Positions 33,856-42,699 of a stretch of 64,000 nt of DNA are shown piece by piece. Every line of letters starts with the position of its first letter. The first letter of the stretch is position 1. The notes under the pieces were generated by a model. The model was not told the DNA's origin and did not search any database. It saw only the letters and a list, made by a program, of their open reading frames with translations. The DNA is from an uncultured Flavobacterium sp. (GTDB taxonomy: Bacteria; Bacteroidota; Bacteroidia; Flavobacteriales; Flavobacteriaceae), in assembly GCA_943912855.1 (NCBI GenBank), contig CALTVC010000010.1, positions 104,106 through 168,105 on the forward strand, written 5' to 3'. The position numbers were made by a program, and so were the translations under genes.

Positions 33856-35197
33856 AATCAGCAGGGAGTTCATAGCCCAGATAGAGCAATATTCTAGCGA
33901 AAACCGTGAAAAGGAACTGGTAGCATTACTGGAAGACCTGCACTACGCCGATATTGCCGAAATTATGGGCGAACTCGATGATGCTGATGCCATTTACCTT
34001 TTCCACATCCTGGACAGCGAAAAGACCGCCGAAATCCTTTTGGAGCTCGACGAGGAGGTTCGTGAAAAAATCCTTCGCGGGCTGTCGCCAAAAGAGATTG
34101 CCGAAGAGTTGGATGAACTAAGTACCGATGACGCTGCCGATATTATAGGTGAGCTTCCTGCCGATGTAAAGGAGGAGGTTATCTCTGAAATACTAGACGT
34201 AGAACACGCCAAGGATATCGTAGACCTGCTTCGTTATGACGAGGACACCGCCGGTGGTCTTATGGGTAAAGAGCTTGTGCAGGTTAATGAAAACTGGAGC
34301 GTGCTTACCTGTGTTAAGGAAATGCGCGAACAGGCAGCTAACGTACAACGCGTACATTCTATTTATGTAATAGATGATGAGGGCAGGCTTAAGGGCAGGC
34401 TTTCGCTAAAAGACCTTTTGGTTACCAGCACGCGTAGTATGATACGCGACGTTTATATCCCGAAGGTGGATTTTGTAAAAGTAAGTACCCCCGATGTTGA
34501 GGTAGCACGTATCATGCAAAAGTATGACCTTGAGGCCATACCGGTTGTAGATGAGCTGGGCAGGCTTGTAGGGCGTATTACCATTGACGACATTGTAGAC
34601 GTTATTAAAGAGGAAGCCGATAAGGATTACCAACTTGCAGCGGGTATCTCTCAGGACGTAGAGGCGGATGACAGCATCCTTGACCTGACCAAGGCGCGTT
34701 TGCCATGGCTGGTACTTGCCCTGCTTGGAGGTTTTGTCAGCGTAAAGCTTCTTAACGGCTTTAGTGGCGCCATGAACGACCATAAAGAGTTGTTCTTTTT
34801 TACGCCCCTTATCGCGGCGATGGCAGGTAACGTGGGTGTACAATCATCAGCGATTATTGTTCAGGGTCTTGCCAATAACAGCATTAGCGGTTCGTTATGG
34901 AATCGCCTTATAAAAGAAGTCCTGCTAAGTTTATTGAATGGTGCAATACTTGCCATTATCCTTATTTTAGGTAGCCACCTGCTTTTGGGTGTAAGCTACG
35001 AGGTAGGATTAACTGTAAGTATATCGCTGGTTTCGGTAATTATCATAGCATCGCTTATAGGTACGTTTGTACCCATACTCCTAAATCGTGTTGGGTTTGA
35101 CCCCGCGCTTTCTACGGGGCCGTTCATTACAACGAGTAATGATATTTGCGGGATCCTTATCTACTTTTCTATTGCCAAACTGATTCTAGGTTTTTAG
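33845..35197 (+). CDS. mgtE: MgtE magnesium transporter
   Basis: MgtE (450 residues) is a Mg2+ channel gated by cytoplasmic Mg2+. The N domain of acidic helical repeats covers about residues 1-130, two CBS domains follow (VHSIYVIDDEGRLKGRLSLK near 165-185 and AIPVVDELGRLVGRITIDD near 230-250), and five membrane helices make up the C-terminal part, with the pore-lining AAMAGNVGVQSSAIIVQG and the later PALSTGPFITTSNDICG. All parts are intact. The start codon lies within rsmA, giving translational coupling. Confidence 0.95.
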   Translation: MEFKISREFIAQIEQYSSENREKELVALLEDLHYADIAEIMGELDDADAIYLFHILDSEKTAEILLELDEEVREKILRGLSPKEIAEELDELSTDDAADIIGELPADVKEEVISEILDVEHAKDIVDLLRYDEDTAGGLMGKELVQVNENWSVLTCVKEMREQAANVQRVHSIYVIDDEGRLKGRLSLKDLLVTSTRSMIRDVYIPKVDFVKVSTPDVEVARIMQKYDLEAIPVVDELGRLVGRITIDDIVDVIKEEADKDYQLAAGISQDVEADDSILDLTKARLPWLVLALLGGFVSVKLLNGFSGAMNDHKELFFFTPLIAAMAGNVGVQSSAIIVQGLANNSISGSLWNRLIKEVLLSLLNGAILAIILILGSHLLLGVSYEVGLTVSISLVSVIIIASLIGTFVPILLNRVGFDPALSTGPFITTSNDICGILIYFSIAKLILGF

Positions 35198-35262
35198 TAT
35201 ATAAAGCCACGGATTTCACGAATTTACACAAATTGATTTGGTGAAATTCGTATCTAAAAATA

Positions 35263-36210
35263 TCATTCTTTGGCAAAACTGATTTCTATATAATTTACTT
35301 TTCGGTCTTTTATATAGTAGATTGCATAGCCTTGTCCACCAGTAAAATGTACCTGGTAATAATATTCTCTGTCGAGGTCGCTTAGGCGTGCACCCCAATA
35401 AGGATATTCGGTAGAGCAGGGGAACATGTATTTTAGCTTTTCCTCGCTATCTCCGGGTTGAATTCCTCCTACGTTAAGTACCGCTTTAATGGGGTAATCG
35501 GCATTGATTTTATAGACATCTATGGTAGCGAGTTTCTTATTCTCAAACTTCATCTTGAAGTGATTTATCCAATACTCCTTTTGTATCGTTACACCTCTCG
35601 GATCCATTATCGAGTCGGTACGAACCAACTGGAATTTCATCACATTTTTCTCAAAACTCTTGCGGCTGTGCCCAAAAATGGGCTTATCATTCAACAAGAC
35701 TTTTGTTGGGGCTATAGAATCACGCAGGTAAGTAAGAAACTCCGCTTTAAAATCACGTTCGGCAAAAAAGCACAGGTTTTCATCAAACAAACCACGGATG
35801 CGATTATCCTTATCCAGATATTCTGCATTATGAGCGGGGATAAAAACAGAAGCGTCATTATGCGTAGTATAAATGGTATCGCGCAGGCGATTGATTTGCA
35901 CCACATACATGTTGGGTACCCTAAGCGGAGTAATGGGTTGCCATCCGGTAGATTCAACAACTTCAACACGTTTCTTATCCCACGAAAGGGCTTCCTTCTT
36001 AAGGGCGATGAGTTGCTGCGCAAGGTTTTCATCATCGGTTTGATATGCCTGTATACGCGCCCCTACATAAGGGTCTTCACTCATAAATTCTTTGATGGTG
36101 GTATGTCCTACACGATTGCCGTCTACCATACGGTACGCGGTAACTTTTACAAAATTGTTTTGCGCAAGACATATTAATGGTAGCAGTAACAGGGATAAAA
36201 GTAGTTTCAT
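35263..36210 (-). CDS. secreted protein of unknown function, paralogue of 36249-36731
   Basis: A 315-residue exported protein with signal peptide MKLLLSLLLLPLICLAQ. The mature N-terminus KVTAYRMVDGNRVGHTTIKE and later blocks match the smaller neighbouring gene in order (KVTAYR, LAxxLIxxxxE, the VVQ/IVL-NRLRDTIY block, the F/IIPxxNxAYxxxxxxxxxLF block), so the two are tandem duplicates. The C-terminal 150 residues are unique to this copy. No known domain. Confidence 0.65.
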   Translation of the reverse strand: MKLLLSLLLLPLICLAQNNFVKVTAYRMVDGNRVGHTTIKEFMSEDPYVGARIQAYQTDDENLAQQLIALKKEALSWDKKRVEVVESTGWQPITPLRVPNMYVVQINRLRDTIYTTHNDASVFIPAHNAEYLDKDNRIRGLFDENLCFFAERDFKAEFLTYLRDSIAPTKVLLNDKPIFGHSRKSFEKNVMKFQLVRTDSIMDPRGVTIQKEYWINHFKMKFENKKLATIDVYKINADYPIKAVLNVGGIQPGDSEEKLKYMFPCSTEYPYWGARLSDLDREYYYQVHFTGGQGYAIYYIKDRKVNYIEISFAKE

Positions 36211-36248
36211 TGGTTTGGGTTTTGGAATGCATTAGTTACTCAGTATGT

Positions 36249-36731
36249 CTATTTTTCTTCTGTGATACTTCTGCGTCTTTCAGTTTCAAATTTATCTGTA
36301 AAAAAAGTATTCATCTTGGAATTTAAAGTATTTAGAAATACCTCTCTTGGGTAGGTGTAGGCTTTATTTTGACTTGGGATTATCAAAAGATTTCTTTTTT
36401 CAGAAAAAAATAATGTGTCATTGGTTTTACCGTGAAGTACAATAATCGCGTCTGTAACGTCTCCACCAATCCAATGCTTACCGCAATGAAATGGTATTGA
36501 CGTGTTACTGGTTATTTCATCCCTGAAATTAATGAGCTTCCTGGCAAGGGTAGCATCGTTGCAGGTGGCTCTGGCTATGTCGCCTTTGTAATCTTCTGAA
36601 TTTATACATGACCCAATATAACAAGGGCCATCATTGTGTTGTTCGATGAACCGATATGCCGTAACCTTTGTTGGTTTAGCCGGTAGATTAAATAAAACTA
36701 TGAATGGCAAAATGGATAAAAACAGTTTCAT
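36249..36731 (-). CDS. secreted protein of unknown function, shorter paralogue of 35263-36210
   Basis: A 160-residue protein with leader MKLFLSILPFIVLFNLPAK and mature start KVTAYRFIEQHNDGPCYIGS. It matches the first half of the gene at 35263 and lacks its second half. It has extra cysteines (CYIGSC, ARATCND, PFHCGKHW) that could form disulfides in the periplasm. 38 bases separate the two genes. Function unknown. Confidence 0.65.
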   Translation of the reverse strand: MKLFLSILPFIVLFNLPAKPTKVTAYRFIEQHNDGPCYIGSCINSEDYKGDIARATCNDATLARKLINFRDEITSNTSIPFHCGKHWIGGDVTDAIIVLHGKTNDTLFFSEKRNLLIIPSQNKAYTYPREVFLNTLNSKMNTFFTDKFETERRRSITEEK

Positions 36732-36810
36732 TGGTTTGGGTTTTGGGATAGGTTACCTAAAATAACGAAAAAACCCGAACGGAATTGTATTTTACCCAGC
36801 CATAAAAAAA

Positions 36811-36842
36811 TCCGGAGAATGATATTACTACCACGCTCCGGA
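36811..36842 (-). terminator. terminator of the HD-domain gene
   Basis: TCCGGAG (36811-36817) pairs with CTCCGGA (36836-36842); the minus strand continues into TTTTTTTATGG. Confidence 0.75.
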
Positions 36843-36908
36843 ATCTCTGTTTATTGATATGAGTTCGTCACAATTCTGAAAACTGCGACTGAAAACTGCG
36901 ACTGAAGA

Positions 36909-37562
36909 CTATAGCTCCCCATCCCATTCGGCATAAAACTGCGCAAGGAAACCTTCCATGTAGTTATGGCGGGCTTCGGCTATTTTACGTCCGGTTTCGG
37001 TATTCATAAGGTCTTTTAGCAATAGTAGCTTTTCGTAAAAATGATTTATGGTAGGCGATACGCTTGCTTTATAGGTTTCTTTATCCATACCCAGCGCCGG
37101 TGCTATGGCAGGGTCATATAACGGACGATTTTTAAATCCGCCGTAGTTAAAGGTACGCGCTATACCTATAGCGCCAAGTGCATCGAGCCTGTCGGCGTCC
37201 TGAACAATATCCAGCTCTATGCTGCTGAATTTCTTCTCAAAGTTACCTCCCTTAAACGATATGTTTTCTATAATGGCTATAACGTGCAGTATGGTTTCTT
37301 CATCTACATTATGGCTCTCAAGAAACTCCCGCGCCACGCGTGGTCCTACGGTTTCATCTCCGTTATGGAATTTACTATCGGCAACATCATGCAGTAATGC
37401 GCCCAGTTGCACCACGATAAGGTTACATGCTTCGCCATTGGCTATGTTAAGGGCATTGTTATATACCCGCTGAATATGGAACCAGTCGTGTCCGCCTTCA
37501 GCACCTTCCAGCTGTTGTTTTACAAAGTTTATGGTATGATGTATCAGTGCTGGGTTGCTCAT
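36909..37562 (-). CDS. HD domain phosphohydrolase
   Basis: A 217-residue HD-superfamily metal-dependent phosphohydrolase. The order H...HD...D is visible: GHDWFHIQRVYNNAL near residues 19-33, LLHDVADSKFHN near 52-63, and IVQDADRLDALGAIGIART near 120-138. It resembles the YedJ/PgpH-like uncharacterised HD hydrolases that act on nucleotides; the substrate is unknown. A TATCTTTG -7 element lies on the minus strand at 37585-37592. The CAGT-rich repeat follows the stop codon. Confidence 0.85.
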   Translation of the reverse strand: MSNPALIHHTINFVKQQLEGAEGGHDWFHIQRVYNNALNIANGEACNLIVVQLGALLHDVADSKFHNGDETVGPRVAREFLESHNVDEETILHVIAIIENISFKGGNFEKKFSSIELDIVQDADRLDALGAIGIARTFNYGGFKNRPLYDPAIAPALGMDKETYKASVSPTINHFYEKLLLLKDLMNTETGRKIAEARHNYMEGFLAQFYAEWDGEL

Positions 37563-37638
37563 AGTTTGTAGTTTTTAGAGTGGGCAAAGATACGGCTTGT
37601 TTTTATTAATGAAGTTAAGATGGCGTTAGAGAACATAA

Positions 37639-37669
37639 AAAAACGACACCCTGATTAGAGTGCCGTTTT
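37639..37669 (-). terminator. terminator of the TonB receptor / DUF5689 operon
   Basis: AACG-CAC / GTG-CGTT stem with one mismatch, followed on the minus strand by a run of T (TTTTTTTATG), 20 bases past the DUF5689 stop. Confidence 0.65.
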
Positions 37670-37690
37670 GTATAAATTAAGTAAGAACTA

Positions 37691-39106
37691 CTAGTTTGTA
37701 AGCCTTACGTTGTCTATTTGCATAGTTGAGTTAATACCGCTGTTAGCTCCGGTATATTCAAATACTACGAAACCGTCACCTGTAGCAGGTATTGTATAGA
37801 CACCACTGTTTGTAAAGTTAGTAGCATAACCAGTTGTTGTGCCAGATGATATGGCAAAGTTACTGGTAATTTCTCTTAGAGTAGCATCGTTAATGTCACC
37901 ACCAGCCGTATAGTCTGTTGTATAGTATACTTTAAGTACGCTACCGTTGCTGTAACCATCTTTAGTTTGGAAAGACAGTTTTCCAAAGTTTGTAAAATTA
38001 GCCGGAACTATATACAGTACCCTGTTTGATGCAGAAGTATTGTTGTATGAAGAGAACTGAAGGTACTTGTTTGCTGAGAAGCTTCTTACTTGCCAGTAGC
38101 TGTTGCCCACAGCGGCATCGTTAATAGCATTAGGGAATGTAGAAGCACCGCTTGTTACTACTGCATAACTTTCAAAAGTTTCGTTAAATGCACCATGTAC
38201 AAGGTTTGTACCTACAATTGGCGGAGCCGGGTCTATTCTTACATCGTTTGTAAGTTTGATGTCTGACTCTTCACGTACTACAAACTGGTAATCGCTACCA
38301 TACTTGGTAAGTACACCCCTTATGTTACCACTTTTGCCCGATATTCTATTACCAGAAAAGTTTGCATAACTACTTGTACGTACAGCTACAGTAGCACCGG
38401 CTACGTCTACAATATAACGGTTTGTAGCACCACCTGCGGTAGCACTGATACCTACCTGGTAGTAGGTTTGACCTACTTCAGCATCGGCAAACTGAACATC
38501 TTTAAGTTCTATAAGTGTACCAAGGTTATTGTCGTTAAGTGCTTGTGTAAGGGTAAGGTATCTTACAAGTTGCTCTTCGTCTACCTCGTCGCAAGAAGGC
38601 TGTATATACCTTGCGTATTTGTACTCAGGTATGCGACCAAAAGCAAGTACAGAATCCGGATCAAGTGGATCAAGACCATTTGTAGTATACTGGTCACCTA
38701 TTGCAAGGATGCTGTTTTGCCTCATAAAATAAAGGTCTTTCAGCTTTACATATACCTTACGGCCTGGATAGAAGTTAGCACCAAAAAGTGTAGTCTTATC
38801 TATAGACACAGCAAAACCTATTGGAGCAGTACCATCTGTAGGTTTAGTTTGAAGGTAAATGGTTTTAAAGAAGTTACCCCTTTCGTCGCTAGACGTTACG
38901 TAACCTTCAATAACATCATCTGCAGTATACTGCCTGTATACTGTTGTAGATGCAGCCTTAGTTTCGGCTACGGTTTTATTTACGGTAACAGCAGGCTCTA
39001 CACATGCCAGGTTTGGCACACTGTAATCGTCACTGTTAATACAGCCAACAAGCGTTGACGAAATTGCCAATGCTACTGCTACTGATTTTATAAAATTATA
39101 TTTCAT
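37691..39106 (-). CDS. DUF5689 domain lipoprotein
   Basis: A 471-residue surface or periplasmic lipoprotein. The leader ends in the lipobox TLVGC (residue 22 Cys), followed by an acidic N-terminus. Residues about 60-290 form the DUF5689 region (TADDVIEGYVTSSDERGNFF, GRKVYVKLKDLYF, SILAIGDQYT), an OB-fold-like domain often seen with extracellular nucleases. The last 170 residues are a beta-sandwich like the neighbouring anchor-J domain (SYWQVRSFSANKYLQFSSYN, MQIDNVRL). It is the last gene of an operon with the anchor-J protein and TonB receptor. Ligand unknown. Confidence 0.8.
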   Translation of the reverse strand: MKYNFIKSVAVALAISSTLVGCINSDDYSVPNLACVEPAVTVNKTVAETKAASTTVYRQYTADDVIEGYVTSSDERGNFFKTIYLQTKPTDGTAPIGFAVSIDKTTLFGANFYPGRKVYVKLKDLYFMRQNSILAIGDQYTTNGLDPLDPDSVLAFGRIPEYKYARYIQPSCDEVDEEQLVRYLTLTQALNDNNLGTLIELKDVQFADAEVGQTYYQVGISATAGGATNRYIVDVAGATVAVRTSSYANFSGNRISGKSGNIRGVLTKYGSDYQFVVREESDIKLTNDVRIDPAPPIVGTNLVHGAFNETFESYAVVTSGASTFPNAINDAAVGNSYWQVRSFSANKYLQFSSYNNTSASNRVLYIVPANFTNFGKLSFQTKDGYSNGSVLKVYYTTDYTAGGDINDATLREITSNFAISSGTTTGYATNFTNSGVYTIPATGDGFVVFEYTGANSGINSTMQIDNVRLTN

Positions 39107-39119
39107 AGTAATTTTTTAA

Positions 39120-39722
39120 TTATTGTACAATTACGTTGTCTATCTGGTAAGCACCGTCAAGAGCAGTGTTAGTGCCAGATCCTGTTACCTTAAATGCAAT
39201 ATGTACTTTAGAACCCGTAAAAGCTGAAAGATTTACAGTACCACTGTCCATAAATTCAAAGTATTTTGCACTGATACCAGGTGTATTAGCACTTAGCGGC
39301 GTCCAGTCAGCAGCAAGTACGTTTGTACCGTCGTAATTTTTAGATATTAGCACTTCAAGCTTGTTAGCGGCAGAAGTAACGTAGCTCTGGGCAGACCTGA
39401 AGGTAAGGTTGTGGTTTTTGCCATCATTAAGGTCAAGCTCTGGTGTTACAAGCCATCCTACATTAGTTAGTTCGTTAGAACCGTATGGGTTAAACTCGGC
39501 ATAACCGTTACCACTATATATCTGAATTCTCCATTTTTGAGTACCTGCCTCATTAAAGTTCGTCCAGCCTGCAATGTTTAGCAGGGTATTGTCTGCACCT
39601 TTAGAAAAGGTTTCGGCTACCTTTACCGGTACGTAAGCCGGTAGGTTAGTATCATCATCACAGCTTACAACCATAGGGGCTATAACTGCAGAGAATAAAA
39701 GAGCCTTTAAAATATTTTTCAT
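39120..39722 (-). CDS. choice-of-anchor J domain lipoprotein
   Basis: A 200-residue lipoprotein; the leader ends in APMVVSC followed by DDD, the acidic pattern associated with surface export of lipoproteins in Bacteroidota. The rest is one concanavalin-like beta-sandwich of the choice-of-anchor J type (NEAGTQKWRIQIYSGNGYAE, GWLVTPELDLNDG, YQIDNVIVQ). It lies 13 bases upstream of the DUF5689 gene and 9 bases downstream of the TonB receptor gene. Such domains bind sugars or other surface ligands; the target here is unknown. Confidence 0.8.
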   Translation of the reverse strand: MKNILKALLFSAVIAPMVVSCDDDTNLPAYVPVKVAETFSKGADNTLLNIAGWTNFNEAGTQKWRIQIYSGNGYAEFNPYGSNELTNVGWLVTPELDLNDGKNHNLTFRSAQSYVTSAANKLEVLISKNYDGTNVLAADWTPLSANTPGISAKYFEFMDSGTVNLSAFTGSKVHIAFKVTGSGTNTALDGAYQIDNVIVQ

Positions 39723-39731
39723 AGCGTTTAA

Positions 39732-42560
39732 TTAAAAGTTGATGTAAAGGTTTACAAAGTAAGTCCTTCCGTAACCATAGAAATACCTAGGTGCAAAAGC
39801 CGGAGTACCACTACTCATATCCTGGTTTAGGTTAAAGTAGTTAGATTTCCTTGTTTGCTCAAAGCCACCTGTTTTATACCTCTGGTCAAAAACGTTGTTG
39901 ATCATGGCGAAGAAACCGAAAGTTTGTTTGCCAATTCTCCATGATTTACCACCCTGAAGGTTTACAAGTCTTGCCGGATCAAATTTTTCTTGTTTAAGCA
40001 TTTTTGAAGCAAGAGCCTCATCTATGTTTGCAAATGTAGTTCCTGTGCTTGGGTCCTGGAAGAAGTTAGACGTCCTTAGAAGAGCAGATACGTCAAGGTA
40101 CCTGTTACCAAGGTAGTTTGCATTAGCACCGATATACCAGAAATGTGGATCGCGGTACTCTACACCTATAGAGAAAGCTTGCTCAGGCATGCCCGGAAGC
40201 TTGTAGTTTTTAAGGTAAGCTTTACCAAAGTCTACTGTTGTTACAGGAGAACCTCCTGCTATAGTACCTACACCAGAAGCATCTTCTACTGCAAGTGCGT
40301 CATTATTTACAGATACGTTAGGGTTGTTAGTGTAAATGTACTGACCTATAGAAGCCGCACCTTTTACAGTAATAGTACTTGTAAGATTGTACTCTACACC
40401 AAGTTCTCCACCCATCATACGCTTGCTGATGTTAGTTACAGTTTCTGCTACGAAAGCGTTATCTGCACCAGTGTTGCTTGTATCGTCAAATATACCTTCA
40501 CCATAGAAGAATGAAGTTTCTACTGAGTTCTGAGTAGTGTTGTAGAAACCTGTAAGGCGAGCCTTAAGTTTAGGAGTCCTGATTACGTAGCTAAGGTCAC
40601 CACCGGTAACAATTTCGCTTGTAAGACCATCTACAATTACATTGTTAAGCCTTGCATTAGGGAATGTGTTCCTAAGTGTGGGTGCCTGAGTCATACGAAG
40701 TGCATTAAACACAATCATGTTACGGCCGTTAATCTTGTAAGTAAGACCACCTTTAAAACCGTAGTTTTCAAAAGATACTCTTTCGCTTTTGCCGTAAGAG
40801 TTGTTAGCATAAAGACCGTTCCTGTAAAGACCATCCCTGTAGTATTCGCTCCTTGAGTAGGTTTGACCTAAATAAAAATCAAACTTCTTGTAGTTAAATT
40901 TAAACTGGGTAAACGCGTCAATTACATCTGCATGAAGGTTGTAGTTGTAACCGTAAGTATCACCTACGTGGATTTGCCTGTTCGGGTTGTTAAGGTCGCT
41001 CTGAGAATAGTCGCCAGTATAGTAGTTGTCTATATCTTCAAAATACTGACCACCAAGTAGGTCTAGCATGTTCTGGAAGTTATGAGACTTCAGTTTCCTG
41101 TAAGTAATACCGCCGTTCATAGAAATGTTATCGGCAAGCTGCGAACGGATGATAGAGTTTGCAGTAAAGGTCTTGTCATCTGTACGGTCTTCGTAAAGCG
41201 CGTAAGCACTACGACCTGTAGATGTAGCAAGGTTAGTACGGTACATTCCGTTCCAGTCTACCTGCTTGTTAGTAAGGAAATTTGCATTAGCAGCAGCTTC
41301 AAGTTGTGGAGCCTGATTTCCTATGAAGTCGCCAGCGTCGTTGTACATAGATGTAAAGTAGCTAGGCAGGTTCCTGTAGTAAGTAGGGTCTGGGTTGTTA
41401 GCGTTTTGGTAGTCAAGACGGCTGTTACCTATTTTACCAAACTGGTACGATACGTTAGTATTTAACGATGTACTTTCGCTAATGTTCCAGTAGTGGCTAA
41501 GCATTAAGATAGGCTCTTCCACATCTTTATCACGGCTGTTACGTTTTTTGCCGTTTTGCCATCCCCAGTAAGAGTTGTATTCTTCGCCACCTGCAAGCCT
41601 GTTAGCTTCTGCAGTGTTTGGAGAGTTTTTACCACGGCTGTTTTGCGCGTATATACTTGTAAAGTTAAGGCTGTGCTTGTTGTTGATTTTCTTCTCAACA
41701 CTTGCAAAGAATGAGTTGGCACTATAGTCTGTACCGTCAAAATAACCTTCCTGAGCCCACCTTCTTGAAGCAGAAATGGTATAAGCCCATCCGTCTGCAC
41801 GCATACCAGATGAGTATGTACCCATCATCCTCCAGCTGTAGTTAGTATTTGTACCGGCGTAAGATATCCTAAGACCCGGCCTGTATATAGAGGCACGTGT
41901 GTTTATCTCCTGAGTACCCAGTATGTTACCAAAGGTATAGTCAGACGGTGCAGCACCCATGGTAAATTCCTGGTTACGTGTAGCGTCGTTAAGACCACCC
42001 CAGTTACTCCACTGTGGTCTGCCGTCGTATATTTTATTCATAATAACACCATTAATCATAGTGTTACCGTAAGCGTTGTCAAGACCCCTTATCCTAAAAA
42101 AAGCCTGACCCCAGTTAAAGGCAGCTATTTGCTGGTAAGTATCTCTAGACGACTGAAGTAGTCCCGCAGAGTTTTCAGATCCGCTATTATCATCGCCAAG
42201 GTCATTGTCTGTAATGGTAATAAGCCCCATTTGCTGTTCAGATGTTATGTCCTCTTCAAGAGTAATAACGCCCAGGTCAATGGTTTTACCGGCAACAGCC
42301 ACAATACTGAAAGTTTGCTGAACATAACCGGCTGTATTTACGGTTATTTCATGGCTTTCTGCCACAAGGTTGTTAAAGAAGAAAACACCTTCTGCGTTGG
42401 TTAACGCTGTTTGGCCGGTAGACTCAATGCTGGCTACCACGTTTCTAATCGGTCTCTGCGTTTTCGCGTCCACCACTTTACCCTGTACCGATGCCGTCTG
42501 TTGCGCCCAAGCGCACACAACCTGCATTACGAATAAAAGACTGAGTACGAGTTTTTTCAT
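39732..42560 (-). CDS. TonB-dependent receptor with carboxypeptidase-like N-terminal domain
   Basis: A 942-residue outer membrane receptor. Signal peptide to about residue 20, a carboxypeptidase-regulatory-like beta-sandwich (QGKVVDAKTQRPIRNVVASI, about 25-110), plug domain (FFRIRGLDNAYGNTMINGVI near 160), and a barrel ending in an aromatic-rich strand (YGYGRTYFVNLYINF). No SusD gene accompanies it; instead two lipoproteins follow in the operon. It is divergent from an exported endonuclease/phosphatase gene, 139 bases away, and a TACCTTTG -7 element lies at 42616-42623 on the minus strand. The partner proteins point to a nucleic-acid- or phosphate-derived substrate, as inference. Confidence 0.88.
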   Translation of the reverse strand: MKKLVLSLLFVMQVVCAWAQQTASVQGKVVDAKTQRPIRNVVASIESTGQTALTNAEGVFFFNNLVAESHEITVNTAGYVQQTFSIVAVAGKTIDLGVITLEEDITSEQQMGLITITDNDLGDDNSGSENSAGLLQSSRDTYQQIAAFNWGQAFFRIRGLDNAYGNTMINGVIMNKIYDGRPQWSNWGGLNDATRNQEFTMGAAPSDYTFGNILGTQEINTRASIYRPGLRISYAGTNTNYSWRMMGTYSSGMRADGWAYTISASRRWAQEGYFDGTDYSANSFFASVEKKINNKHSLNFTSIYAQNSRGKNSPNTAEANRLAGGEEYNSYWGWQNGKKRNSRDKDVEEPILMLSHYWNISESTSLNTNVSYQFGKIGNSRLDYQNANNPDPTYYRNLPSYFTSMYNDAGDFIGNQAPQLEAAANANFLTNKQVDWNGMYRTNLATSTGRSAYALYEDRTDDKTFTANSIIRSQLADNISMNGGITYRKLKSHNFQNMLDLLGGQYFEDIDNYYTGDYSQSDLNNPNRQIHVGDTYGYNYNLHADVIDAFTQFKFNYKKFDFYLGQTYSRSEYYRDGLYRNGLYANNSYGKSERVSFENYGFKGGLTYKINGRNMIVFNALRMTQAPTLRNTFPNARLNNVIVDGLTSEIVTGGDLSYVIRTPKLKARLTGFYNTTQNSVETSFFYGEGIFDDTSNTGADNAFVAETVTNISKRMMGGELGVEYNLTSTITVKGAASIGQYIYTNNPNVSVNNDALAVEDASGVGTIAGGSPVTTVDFGKAYLKNYKLPGMPEQAFSIGVEYRDPHFWYIGANANYLGNRYLDVSALLRTSNFFQDPSTGTTFANIDEALASKMLKQEKFDPARLVNLQGGKSWRIGKQTFGFFAMINNVFDQRYKTGGFEQTRKSNYFNLNQDMSSGTPAFAPRYFYGYGRTYFVNLYINF

Positions 42561-42615
42561 AGATAAATTTAAATTATTTCTTTTCTTTGTTAAGTTAAAA
42601 ATTTCTTAACGCGTG

Positions 42616-42652
42616 CAAAGGTACACGATTTCCAAAATAATCTTTACTTTTG
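42616..42652. promoter_or_regulatory. divergent -7 elements between the TonB operon and the nuclease
   Basis: TACCTTTG on the minus strand (42616-42623) faces the TonB receptor gene and TACTTTTG on the plus strand (42645-42652) faces the nuclease gene. Both match TAnnTTTG exactly and are 21 bases apart, so the two promoters overlap and could respond to one regulator. Confidence 0.5.
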
Positions 42653-42699
42653 GCATCTCCTTTGTTATAAATTTGATGTTAAATTAATATTTGTGAATA

